This document shows, one piece after another, positions 1 through 9,519 of a stretch of 64,000 nt of DNA (positions are counted from its first letter, which is position 1; each line of letters begins with the position of its first letter). This stretch comes from Alnus glutinosa (taxonomy: Eukaryota > Streptophyta > Magnoliopsida > Fagales > Betulaceae): the NCBI RefSeq assembly GCF_958979055.1, contig NC_084898.1:20570124-20634123 (forward strand), read 5' to 3'. The notes beneath the pieces are model-generated. The model was not told the DNA's origin. It was given only the letters and a program-made list of their open reading frames with translations, and ran no database searches. The position numbers were made by a program, and so were the translations under genes.

Positions 1-226
1 CGAGCCAAAAATCGTACTAGACACAGTGGAGGAAGGGCATGTTCGGTGATAGCTGTGTTGATGGGAAGGAAAGAATATTAAATACCTCGAAGGAGGTGGA
101 TAGGGCTAGAGCAAACTCCAAAAAGATAAAGGTCTCAGCCGAGGCGTTAACAGAAGGAAGCAAGGGGAGGAGAGAAGGAGAAAAGGGAGAGGATGGGGAG
201 AGAAGCATAGAGCTTCTCCCTCCCAT
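1..226. other. Unassigned sequence left of the CACTA element
   Basis: Purine-rich sequence with short open frames on both strands. None resembles a protein family I recognise, and no splice-supported gene can be built because the left flank is outside the window. Confidence 0.3.
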
Positions 227-229
227 GGT

Positions 230-437
230 CACTACAAAAAAATTTGCATTTAGTGATGTGTCTACAATAATCAACTTTTTGACACGTCACTAATTAATGA
301 TGTGCACTACCCCTTCCTCCTCCCCCCCCCCCCAAAAAAAAAAAAAAAGCATTTAGTAACGTGTCTACAGTAACCTAAATTTTTGCCCTATTACTAAATA
401 GTGACGTGTCAAAGATTGACACGTTGCGAAATTTTAA

Positions 438-484
<47 letters not shown>

Positions 485-981
485 GTTAAATTTAAATTTA
501 AATTTTTAGTGATGTAACAAAATTTAATACGTCACTAATTAGTGACGTGTCATTTGACATGCTACTAATTATTGACGTGTCAAAATAACACGTCACTAAT
601 TGTCAAAGTGGCATGTCAAGAGTTAGTGCCATGCCAAATTGGAATGTCACTAATTCTTGAATGGCACATCACTATTTTAGTGACGTGCTAATTCGCGATA
701 TTGGGGATTTAAAATGCTTAATCTCGTGCAATTTTCAGGTTTTAAGTTCTTTTTGGCTAAATTTGTAAGTCTTTTTTAAAAAAATAAAATAAAACAAAAT
801 ATAAAATATTAAGTTTTTGATGAGTCAAAAATGGCATGTCACTAAATCCCCATTGGTGATGAGGTGATTAGTAACAAGTCACTAAAAATTTAGTGACGTG
901 TCAGACCACCAAACAAGTCACTAAAACTCTGTCACTAATTTTGTTTTATTTTTTAAAATTTTTTATTTTTTATTTTTAGTG
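230..981. mobile_element. Non-autonomous CACTA (En/Spm-type) element
   Basis: The left end reads CACTACAAAAA and the right end is TTTTTAGTG, so the termini are inverted CACTA ends. A 3-bp target duplication GGT lies at 227-229 and 982-984. The interior is packed with subterminal repeats in both orientations built on TAGTGACGTGTC, plus a (TG)n(TA)n run near 440-483. There is no transposase ORF, so the 752-bp element would depend on a CACTA transposase in trans. The CACTA ends and 3-bp duplication are diagnostic of the superfamily. Confidence 0.85.
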
Positions 982-1130
982 GGTGTATGGATGGTAGGTT
1001 TTTTCCAGATAAAGTGAAGGTTTAGAGAGAAGGAGGAGAGAAGTTTCCAAAAAATATAACCATTACAAAATATAAAAGTGAACTGTACCCAACTTCCTTT
1101 GAAATCGAGAACGCATGGTGTGCGTGCTTT

Positions 1131-1668
1131 TAAGGATGTAATCGAGTTGAGCCGAGTCGAGTTTGAAGATTTCAAGACTGACTCGTTTATGAGTCGAGCT
1201 TAAATAGTCGAGGTCGAATTCGAGCCGAGCTATAAAATGTGTATTCAAGCTCGGCTCGTTTAAAACTCAGGCGAGCTCGAGCTCGTTGAGAATGATATTC
1301 GAGCTGAGCCGAGCCGAGTTACTCGACAAGCTCAGCTCAACTAGAACTCAAGGTAGGCTATTAAATTTTTCAATGTATGATCAAAGCGGAGTTCAAGCCC
1401 GAGTTTGTGAACAACCTCCAAATAACTATTAATAACTTAATATGTTAGTTTAACATAGTAAATACTATTATCAAAATATTATATTTAATATTTAATACAA
1501 TATTTACTTAGATAGTGTACTATATGCTTATTTAGTATGTGTGTGTGTGTGTATATATATATATATCGGGTAACATATAGTTAATTACATTTACTTAGTA
1601 TATGTTAATAAATTAGATAATATGTTAGTTTATGAACTAATTACTTAGTATGTTAACTAATATACACA

Positions 1669-1702
<34 letters not shown>

Positions 1703-2014
1703 GTAACATATATAACATATATTATTTAATTACTAATATACATACTTAAATTTATATAACTCATTTTTAGTAATATATAAGAGATATGAACGAGCTAACG
1801 AGTCAGGCGAGCGATCTAATTGAGCTTTAAACGAGCTGAGCTCGTGAGCCCTTATTGAGTTTTGTCGAGCGAGTCGGATATGTATCACTTACTAATCGAG
1901 CGGGCTTCTACAGTAACGAGCGAGTTTCTACAGTATTGAGCTCGAGTTCGAATTGGACTAAACCGAGCAGGTATAGGGCGGGTTGTCGAACGGACTGGTT
2001 TATTTACATCCCTA
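1131..2014. mobile_element. Non-autonomous hAT-type element with GAGCTCG subterminal repeats
   Basis: The left end TAAGGATGTAA and the right end TTTACATCCCTA are imperfect inverted repeats of the hAT TAGGGRTGTAAA type. The flanking 8-mers CGTGCTTT (1123-1130) and GGTACTTT (2015-2022) match at 6 of 8, as expected for an aged hAT duplication. Both subterminal regions are crowded with GAGCTCG/CGAGCCGAG repeats, the usual transposase-binding style of hAT ends. The core is AT-rich with (AT)n runs at about 1548-1566 and 1673-1700. No coding capacity is seen. Confidence 0.75.
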
Positions 2015-2099
2015 GGTACTTTGAAAAGAAAATCTAATATTAATTGTTTCTACTACCGTACAAAAGCCTATTTAAAAGAATTTGTGAAGGCATTATAAC

Positions 2100-2721
2100 T
2101 CATACTTTTGGTCTACTTTACGTGCTTCTTGGTTTGGACAAAACGGAGACTTAATATATATATAAAACTACTTTTGAATAATGCTTTACTAGGTTATTGG
2201 TTTGGACAAAACGGAGACTTAATTGCCAGTTATCAAATTGGGTCTTGAGGAATAATTTTAAGTTTATATTTATATTCGCACCATTTTTGACACAACACAT
2301 TTTAAAGTCATGATAGCCATGAATTCATCAAAACTCTGCAGTTAAGCGTGCTTTTGCAAGATATATATCAAGACGGGTGACCTCCTAAAAAGTCTGGTCC
2401 AGAAAAATAAAAAACGAATAATATTGTGTTGTTGGGGTGAGTCGTTACACAAATAAGATTTGAGAGGATCTTAATCCGTGGGCCTCCTCCATTTCTTTCG
2501 TCACGCATCAACATCAGTACTTCTCCCGGATTCATGGCATAAATCACAGGGGTCATGAAAAGGGATTAGACGACTATGCAATTTAGATATGAACTACGTT
2601 TGGACAAATTTTTTAATTGAATTTTTGGTGAGTGTTAGTGCTTCCCCAACCTAGACATATATATATAAACTACTTTTGAATAATGTTTTACATGCTTCTT
2701 GATTTGCACAAAATGGAGACT
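2100..2721. repeat. Degenerate copy of the receptor-gene upstream repeat, with 5S-derived core
   Basis: This stretch shares its module order with 21300-22080 and 51790-53070: a repeated 'cttcttggtttggacaaaa' module, a 5S-like core, then 'gagaggatcttaatc'. It is the oldest-looking copy. The 5S-like part is listed separately. Confidence 0.7.
2324..2398 (+). repeat. 5S rRNA-derived sequence, copy 1 (Cassandra-like)
   Basis: The segment follows plant 5S rRNA from about nt 35 to 105: 'ctctgcagttaagcgtgctt' and 'cgggtgacctcct' align with the A-box and C-box regions of the 5S internal promoter. Cassandra TRIM retrotransposons are the known elements that carry 5S sequence in their LTRs, and I infer descent from one. 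This copy is the most diverged of four. No tRNA-Met primer site was found next to it, so an intact Cassandra is not present. Confidence 0.6.
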
Positions 2722-2846
2722 TTTGTCCCCAATGAGTAAATCAATCGGCTAGGGACCACGCCTTATGTGGCGAAGGTCACTAGTTCGAATTCTTTTTCCC
2801 CTCTGGTGTGGACATGTTAAAAAAAAAGAAAAAAAAAAAAAAAAAA
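2722..2846 (+). mobile_element. tRNA-derived SINE, copy 1
   Basis: It has a tRNA-like head (box A-like region around 'atcaatcggctagg', box B 'agttcgaattc') followed by 'ctggtgtggacatgtt' and an A-rich tail. It shares the whole layout with the SINE at 4054-4160. The target duplication is not clear (flanks 'gagactt' versus 'aaggctt'). Confidence 0.6.
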
Positions 2847-3260
2847 GGCTTAATTGCCAATTGTGAAATTGGTTCTTGAGGCATAATTTCAAGTTTAAAA
2901 TGTAGTTACAATTTTCAAGAAAGAGAGAAAAAGAAAAGAAGAAAAATGCTCAAATTATGTGTAGCTGACTAAAGTTAATATAGACAGTAAAACCCAATGA
3001 AAGCTGATGGTATCACCTTTTTCTTTTGAATACTTGCAATTAAGTAAGTCCCCCTTCTTTCTTTCTTTTTTTTTTTTCTTTTTTTTCTTTGTTTTTTTTT
3101 TTTTTTCAAACCATGAAGCACGCCTAAGCTTAATTAATTTACCCAAAAGTAGTTCATATTTATATATACTAGCTCATAACCCGAATTATGAGCAAGATTC
3201 TTCATTATAATTTAATTTTAAAATTTAAACACATCTTGAAAATCAAAGAATTTAAAGTTT

Positions 3261-3831
3261 GAGATAATTGCACTACTGGTCCCTGATGTATGCCATAATT
3301 ACCAATCACTCCCTATGGTTTAAGAAGTTCATGGGAGGTCCTTATGTTAAACTATAATTACAAATCGATCACTGGAATCAAATTGCGTTAAAAATTTTGA
3401 CAGATTCTGTTAAATGTCAAGTCAGCACCACATCAAACCAATAAGATGGCGACACGTGTCTATTTTAATAATAAATAAATAAATTTATTAAAAAATAAAT
3501 AAATGAATAAACTTATTTAAAAAAAAAAAAAAAGAAAAAAAAAAGGAAGGGGTGGCCCAGCCACCAGCCACCCCTTCCCTTTTCTGTTTTTTTTTTTTTC
3601 ATAATAAATTTATATTTTTTTTATTCAAATGGACTTGTGTCGCCATCTTATTGGTTTGATGTGGCGTTGACGTGGTATTTAACAGAATCTGTCAAACTTT
3701 TTAACAGAATTTGACTTCATGGATCGATTTGTAATTATAGTTTACCACAATGACTTTCCATCAACTTTTTAAACCATAGGGAGTGATTCGTAATTATGGC
3801 ATATCTCATGGATCAGCGGTACAATTATCCC
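3261..3831. mobile_element. Mutator-like foldback MITE with long terminal inverted repeats
   Basis: The two halves are inverted copies of each other for about 200 bp. The left arm begins GAGATAATTGCACTACTGG and the right arm, reversed, begins GGGATAATTGTACCGCTGA. A perfect 9-bp target duplication TTAAAGTTT lies at 3252-3260 and 3832-3840, which is the Mutator signature length. A GC-rich hinge with GGGTGGC and GCCACCCC sits in the centre near 3550-3580. A truncated relative lies at 36950-37235. Confidence 0.85.
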
Positions 3832-3855
3832 TTAAAGTTTTAGGAGTTTTTTAAA

Positions 3856-4467
3856 GAGAAAAATCATATTTAGTTCTTAAGTTTTCAGTTGATTTGGATT
3901 TAGTCATTGAGTTTTCAATTTTAAGAATATGATCCTTAGGTTTTGTCCAAGTTTAAAATAGGTCACTCTATTACTTTAGTTTCAAAGTTAATAGTTTGTC
4001 CGCACATCAACACCCCCAATGCAATGCCACATCAGCAAATACCAAGTCGTCATCTCCAAGGGGTAGCTTAATCGGCTGGAGACCATGCCTCATGAAACGG
4101 AAGTCACTAGTTCGAATTCCTCCTCCTCCCTCTTGTGTGGACATGTCAAAAAAAAAAAAGTACCAAGTCGTCATTCATATAAAAAAAAACACAAAATCTA
4201 ATAACCTAAAGAGCAACCCCTCAATAACATTTTTTTTTTTCATGAATGTGACACTTGCTACTTGCTAATATGACATTGCATTCGAGGGTTAACATGGATG
4301 TTAGCTTGTTAAATGAGATATATGTGACACGTTAACTTTGACAATAAAGTGACAGAATGACCTATTTTAAACTTTGACAAAACTTAAGGATTGTATTATT
4401 GAAATTAAAAACACAATGACTAAATCCAAATCAGGTGAAAACCTAGGGACTAGATATAATTTTTCCC
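3856..4467. mobile_element. Second Mutator-like foldback MITE family
   Basis: The arms begin GAGAAAAATCATATTTAG and, on the other strand, GGGAAAAATTATATCTAG, continuing as inverted copies through 'gatttggatttagtcat'. A perfect 9-bp duplication TTTTTTAAA flanks it at 3847-3855 and 4468-4476. It is interrupted by the SINE at 4054-4160. The right half is duplicated at about 5630-5935. Confidence 0.8.
4054..4160 (+). mobile_element. tRNA-derived SINE, copy 2, with perfect target duplication
   Basis: A 107-bp insertion lies inside the foldback MITE. It has box A-like 'tagcttaatcgg', box B 'agttcgaattcc', a short tail domain 'cttgtgtggacatgtc' and a polyA end. Direct repeats of TACCAAGTCGTCAT (14 bp) lie at 4040-4053 and 4161-4174. 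Size, Pol III boxes and polyA fit a short tRNA-SINE. Confidence 0.8.
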
Positions 4468-4513
4468 TTTTTTAAATAGCCAAAAGTAACAATTTGGATT
4501 ACTGCAATACTAA

Positions 4514-4821
4514 GGGTGCGTTTAGGATTGCGATTTCGGAGACAATAAGTGCGATTTTAAACTAAATCGCAAAACTAAATCGGTTGGTAACTAAGTTTTT
4601 AAAAATTGAGATTTTAAAACGCAAAAAATTTACCTTTTCAAATCGCAAGTAAGATGATGCTTTTTTAAAAACGTAAAATTTTAAAGGTTAATTTGCGATT
4701 TTAAAGGCTAAATTGCGATTTTGCCAAACGCTGCGTTTTTAAATATCATTTTTTAAAATTGTATATTTTAAAATCGTTATTTTAAATCGCACTTTTTAAA
4801 ATCGTAAATCCAAACAGACCA
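4514..4821. mobile_element. Tourist-like (PIF/Harbinger) MITE, copy 1
   Basis: The left terminus is GGGTGCGTTTAGG and the right end gives an imperfect inverted repeat around 'ccaaacaga'. TAA lies on both sides (4511-4513, 4822-4824), the PIF/Harbinger target length. The interior is repeats of 'aaatcgca'. It has no ORF. Confidence 0.75.
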
Positions 4822-4841
4822 TAATTATTACTAGTACAATA

Positions 4842-5140
4842 GTGCTTCCCCCACCTAAACATTTAAATATATTAGTTTTGGCTAAAACCTTTACGTGCTT
4901 CTTGGTTTGGGGTCATAATTTGAAGTTTAAAAAGAAAGAAAAAGAAAAGGAAACCAAAAGTAGTTGTAATTTTGAAGCCATTTCCAATACAAACTACTGC
5001 TCCACAGAAAATGAGCGCTTCTGCGCTTGGATTATTCAAGACTTGCCAACAATATCTTTTCCATAAAGAAAATCATACACTCAATTAAAGGAGCCATTAA
5101 CCAATCAAATATTCTTCCGTATGATCAACTAATATTTGAT
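4842..5140 (+). repeat. Relic of receptor-gene upstream region, copy A
   Basis: It follows the upstream sequence of the receptor genes ('gtgcttcccccacctaaac', 'cttcttggtttgg', 'gacttgccaacaatat') but breaks off before the TATA and start codon, so no gene follows. The closest relative is 22617-22970. Confidence 0.65.
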
Positions 5141-5237
5141 AAGTAAACACCAAAACCGCAACCCATCTTATAGTGGTTAGCTCGCGGCCACCCCTGAAGA
5201 CCACTCTGGGAGTGGGTGCGGCCACTCACTAGTTTTG

Positions 5238-5279
<42 letters not shown>

Positions 5280-5629
5280 TTTGATTTTTTTTTAAAAAAA
5301 ATATTATAATAATAATAATAATATGGGGTTTTTTTTAGTAATTTTGATTGGATTCCAATTAAAGTATATGAATTGTTATCAAATTAAAGATTATGAATAA
5401 CCATTTCATTTCACTATCTTTTATTCCCGGTAATAACTATTTAATTTTTTAATAGAATACTCATTCTGCAAACCAAACAAGGCCCTAACATTTTTTTAAT
5501 CTTAATCATATGTATTTTAAATAACTATTTATTGTAATTAAATGCTCTATATTATAACACCTCAGTAGATGCATCTTTTTTAAACGCAAAATTTGAATAT
5601 TTTATTGATAAAAAATGCATCTAACTTTT
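5141..5629. other. AT-rich intergenic stretch
   Basis: A poly(T) run lies at about 5239-5272, preceded by a short GC-rich foldback with 'ggccacccctgaag' and 'gtgggtgcggccac' around 5185-5225. No gene or complete element is recognised. Confidence 0.4.
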
Positions 5630-6240
5630 ACCAAGTCGTCATTCATATAAAATAAATTTGATAATCTAAAGAGCAGCCCCTCAATAACATTTTTTTTTTT
5701 TTTTTTCATGAATGATTTGGCACTTGCCACTTGCTAACATGGCATTGCATTCGAGGATTAACATGGATGCTAGCGTGTTAAATAAGATATGTGTGACACG
5801 TTAACTTTGACGATAAAGTGACAGAATGACCTATTTTAAGCTTTGGCAAAACTTAAGGACTTTATTCTTGAAATTAAAAACTCAATGACTAAATCCAAAT
5901 CAAATGAAAACCTAGGGACTAGATATAATTTTTCCCTTTTTTAAATAGCCGAAAGTAACAATTTGGATTGCTGCAATACTAAGGATGCGTTTGGGAACTA
6001 CGATTTAAAAAATTGCGATTTGAAAATACAAAAAAATCTGCTTTTTCAAATCACAGGTAAGATGATGCTTTTTTAAAAACGCGAAATTTTAAAGGCTAAA
6101 CTGTGATTTTGCCAAACGTTTAACTGCGTTTTTAAAAATTATATTTTTAAATCACACATTTAAAAATTATTATTTTAAATTACACTTTTTAAAATTACAA
6201 ACCCAAAGAGACTCTAATTATTACTAGTAACGTGTTTATT
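5630..6240. repeat. Local direct duplication of about 4160-4840
   Basis: From 'taccaagtcgtcattcat' onward this repeats the right half of the Mutator-like MITE, the TTTTTTAAA flank and a Tourist-like MITE. The duplication begins exactly at the SINE target-site repeat, and no SINE is present in this copy. Confidence 0.75.
5983..6214. mobile_element. Tourist-like MITE, copy 2 (shortened)
   Basis: Same termini (GGATGCGTTTGGG, 'cccaaagagactc') and TAA flanks (5980-5982, 6215-6217) as 4514-4821, about 75 bp shorter. Because the flanks match copy 1, it arose by block duplication, not a new insertion. Confidence 0.7.
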
Positions 6241-6527
6241 TGAATTTTCCACGCTCAAATTCAATGCAACATGAAGACGGAATAGGTCTATCTAACTATC
6301 TCAGTTCCCCCACCTGCATCGACATTTAAAGCTTTTACGTGCTTCTTGGTTTGGAGTATTCGATCGGTACGTCATAATTTCAAGTTTAGAAACGAAGCAG
6401 CTGCAATTTCGAAAAACTAAGAAAAATAAAAGGAAACCAAAAGTACTGCGTTGTTCATAAATGTATATAAAGGCAGAAAATGCGCGCGTGGACTAATATT
6501 TTCAAGACTTGCCAACAATATTGCATT

Positions 6528-6546
6528 TTATATATATATATAAAGG
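6528..6546 (+). promoter_or_regulatory. TATA box of receptor gene A
   Basis: A TATATATATATAAAGG stretch lies about 40-55 bp upstream of the start codon. It occupies the same place as the shorter TTATATAAAGG box of gene B. The upstream module 'gacttgccaacaatattg' is shared by all copies. Confidence 0.6.
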
Positions 6547-6581
6547 CAGTTTCCATAGTTTAGAATAGAATCACTTTAGAA

Positions 6582-9128
6582 ATGGAGACTTGTTGTTTTG
6601 CTAAAAATGTCATTTTTGTTTGGGCTTTGGCTTTCATCGCTTCATCCCCTTTGGCTTGTGTTAAAGCAGCTGGATGCACCAAAGAACAGACGAGAGCTCT
6701 CTTGGAGATCAACAACGCCACAAATGCTTCTTCCCTTGCGGGCTGGGACGGAAGGAATTGTTGTGAAGCGAACGGAATCTATTGTGATGGTATTGCTGGA
6801 GGAGTTGGGGCAATATATTGGGAAGGGGAGTACAACGACGCTTCATCAAGAAGTACATGGTATCCAAATGTAACCTTGTTCACCTTATTTGATGAACTCG
6901 AAATACTAGTACTGCCTAACATGCAAATTGGAGGAAGCCTTGAAGGTACGTGAGAACTCTTCCTTTCCTCTTTTTTCTTTTCTAATCCCATAATAATTTG
7001 TTCAGCTTCATTTAATTTTATTTGCTCAATTCATTTTGGCTAATTCCTGAAATTCTAAATGACTCTCAATTCATACCTTGAGATCTTTTAGAGAATCCTA
7101 CCTTCATAGAGTTTCACATAATTCATAATCAGTCATAATATTTTCTAACCTCAATATTAATTAGGTTGTTCATTATTTTGATGCCTTCTAAGCATATACA
7201 TGCATAATATCCTACATTGGAACTCATTTTTCACACTCGATCACTTTGATGCAGCTTTTTGCGAACTGAAGGGATTACAATATCTGGAGTATTTGAATCT
7301 TATGGATAATATACTGGAAGGCGTTATTCCCTCTTGTCTTGGGATGATTGGAAACCTTCAATATCTTTTTCTATCAAATAATCGTCTTTATGGTAATCTA
7401 CCTCCATCAATATTCTCCAACCAAAGCAAGATTGTGTATTTTCTAGCTTCGAACAATCAATTAGATGAGGTTTTATCATTTTCTACTTTTGCCAATGCTT
7501 CAAGTCTCCAATACCTTGATCTTTCAAGCAACTGCAATTTGGAAATTGAAACAGAATCTCCCTCATGGGTTCCAACCTTTCAGCTAAATTATCTGAACTT
7601 GGCGAATTGCAGCCTCAACAAGAAGAATGGTCACGTTTTCCCAAGCTTTATCACCGCCCAAGTTGCCTTGGAATCGCTAGACTTGTCTCACAACTTAATA
7701 GAGGGAAGCATACCTTGTCAGTTGCTATTCAACACGAGTATCACAGGTTTATCCTTGAGAAGTAACAAAATTGATGGTTCACTTTTTCTTGGTTGCTTTG
7801 CTAATCGAACTTCATCACTTCAATTATTTGACATGTCAGATAATAATGTCAAAGGTTCTCTTCCCGAAAATATTGGACATCTTCTTCCAAACTTATCCCA
7901 TGTTGACATGTCCTTCAATGCATTAGAGGGCATCATTCCTTGGTCTTTTGGTAATCTAGAAGCATTAGACCTTTCTAATAACAAGCTCTCAGGGACTATA
8001 CCGCAAAGTTTGACTAGAAATGGCACTCTACTGGTATATCTAAATCTATCAAACAATAGATTGGAAGGAGAAATGCTCCCAAGGGACACCAACATGACAA
8101 GCTTGGAGTGCTTGCAACTCGGCAGCAATCAATTTCAAGGAATGATCTCACCCGCAATATCAAACAGCCCCTATCTACTAATCCTAGATATTCGAAACAA
8201 TAACTTGTCTGGTAATATTCCAAAGTGGTTGTATGATCATCCTCACTTGGTGGAAGTTCTTTTAAGTGGAAATCGCTTTGAAGGTCACCTACTTCGAAGA
8301 ATGTGTCAAATGGAATTTTTGCAAGTTTTCGATATCTCTGATAATCATATTTCGGGAGGTATTCCCTCCTGCCTTGATAACATTACATCTTGGAAGAAGA
8401 GTTCTCCAAGGTCTAATTGCCGAAGCTATTACATAGAAAATGGTCAATTGTTTTTCGCGATGCGATCAATGAGACAACATCCTCTATTCGAAATTAAAAT
8501 GGCCTTGCGAATAAAACATGAGGTATATGCTTACAAAGGTATCCCACTCTCATTGATGACTACAATTGACATGTCATCTAACCAATTGACAGGTAACATT
8601 CCTTTTCAAATGGGAGAATTGTCGCAGCTTCGGTCCTTGAACTTGTCGAATAATTTTCTAATGGGCCCCATTCCAAATTCTTTTCAAAATTTGAAAAACG
8701 TGGAGAGCTTGGATCTTTCCCACAACAAGTTGAGTGGGAGAATCCCTTTTGAATTGGTTGAAATGACTTCTCTATCAGCATTTAGTGTTGCCTATAACAA
8801 TCTTTCTGGAAGAGTCCCATTTGAGCGGCAATTCTCAACTTTCGAGTCGCAATTCTATGATGGAAATCCAGATCTATGTGGAGACCCTCTGCCGAGAAAC
8901 TGCTCAACTACAAACCAACTTGAACCTGGACATGAGGAAGAAAAGGAAGAGAGTAGAATAATTGATAGCCCTTTATTCTTCTATGCATTTGTTGCTGTCT
9001 CTTATGCATTCGGATTTTGGGTTTTCTTTGGGATCCTAATCATTAACAAGAGTTGGAGGTATATCTATTTTAGAGCTGTGGACAGAATTATTGAGTCATG
9101 TTTTGAAATACTCTCCAAGTATCAGTGA
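6582..9128 (+). CDS. Leucine-rich repeat receptor-like protein, gene A (two exons, 745 aa)
   Basis: Exons are 6582-6945 and 7255-9128. The donor is AAG|GTACGT and the acceptor GATGCAG|CT, a phase-1 intron of 309 bp, supported by the same sites in gene B. The protein has a signal peptide (about 1-28), an N-cap with Cys60-Cys61 and Cys68, and about 19 plant-type LRRs. A non-LRR island around 'YAYKGIPLS' precedes the last four repeats. A C-cap with NPDLCGDPLPRNC, an acidic juxtamembrane stretch, one membrane helix (about 696-718) and a 27-residue tail without kinase follow. This is the RLP architecture of the RLP14/15 and Cuscuta-receptor-like group, which works through SOBIR1/BAK1-type partner kinases (family knowledge). 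At 745 aa it is shorter than the usual 900-1000, and repeats appear to be missing just after exon 1. It lacks two residues present in gene B near 'WSFGNL'. Confidence 0.88.
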
Positions 9129-9480
9129 TTCACATCCATATATGTACTTCAAAGTAATGCTTATCTTTAATAAAGATGTTGTATTGCAAAGTGCTTCTAG
9201 CTTACACTTGCAAATAGTTGTGTACAAGTTGCAAGGGTTCTAGAATTTCATTCTAGCCTGAAATTTCATTTTCATGGGAATTGTTGCACCTTAAAGAATT
9301 TGAAATCAATTTAGCTTAGTTTTGATTTTGGTAGGAATTGTTGTCGATTGAAGAATTATGGTTAATGCTTTGCTACATATTTCCAAGCAATACATCCAAA
9401 GTTCGCCATGACCTCAACTACACATTTTTTAATAGGCAAACCAAAATTATCTTTACAAAAAAAAAAAGCTATTGAAGACC
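9129..9480 (+). other. 3' UTR of receptor gene A
   Basis: An AATAAA signal at 9169-9174 lies 40 bp after the stop. The downstream sequence is conserved with gene B, including an AATAAA at 26255-26260. Confidence 0.6.
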
Positions 9481-9519
9481 ACACATTTTTTGTTTTTGTT
9501 TATCAAGGAGAATTTTTAT

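Noticed and set aside
2324..2398. A functional 5S rRNA gene
   Set aside because: Only the middle to 3' part is recognisable, with many changes and no tandem 5S array. It fits a Cassandra-like derivative.
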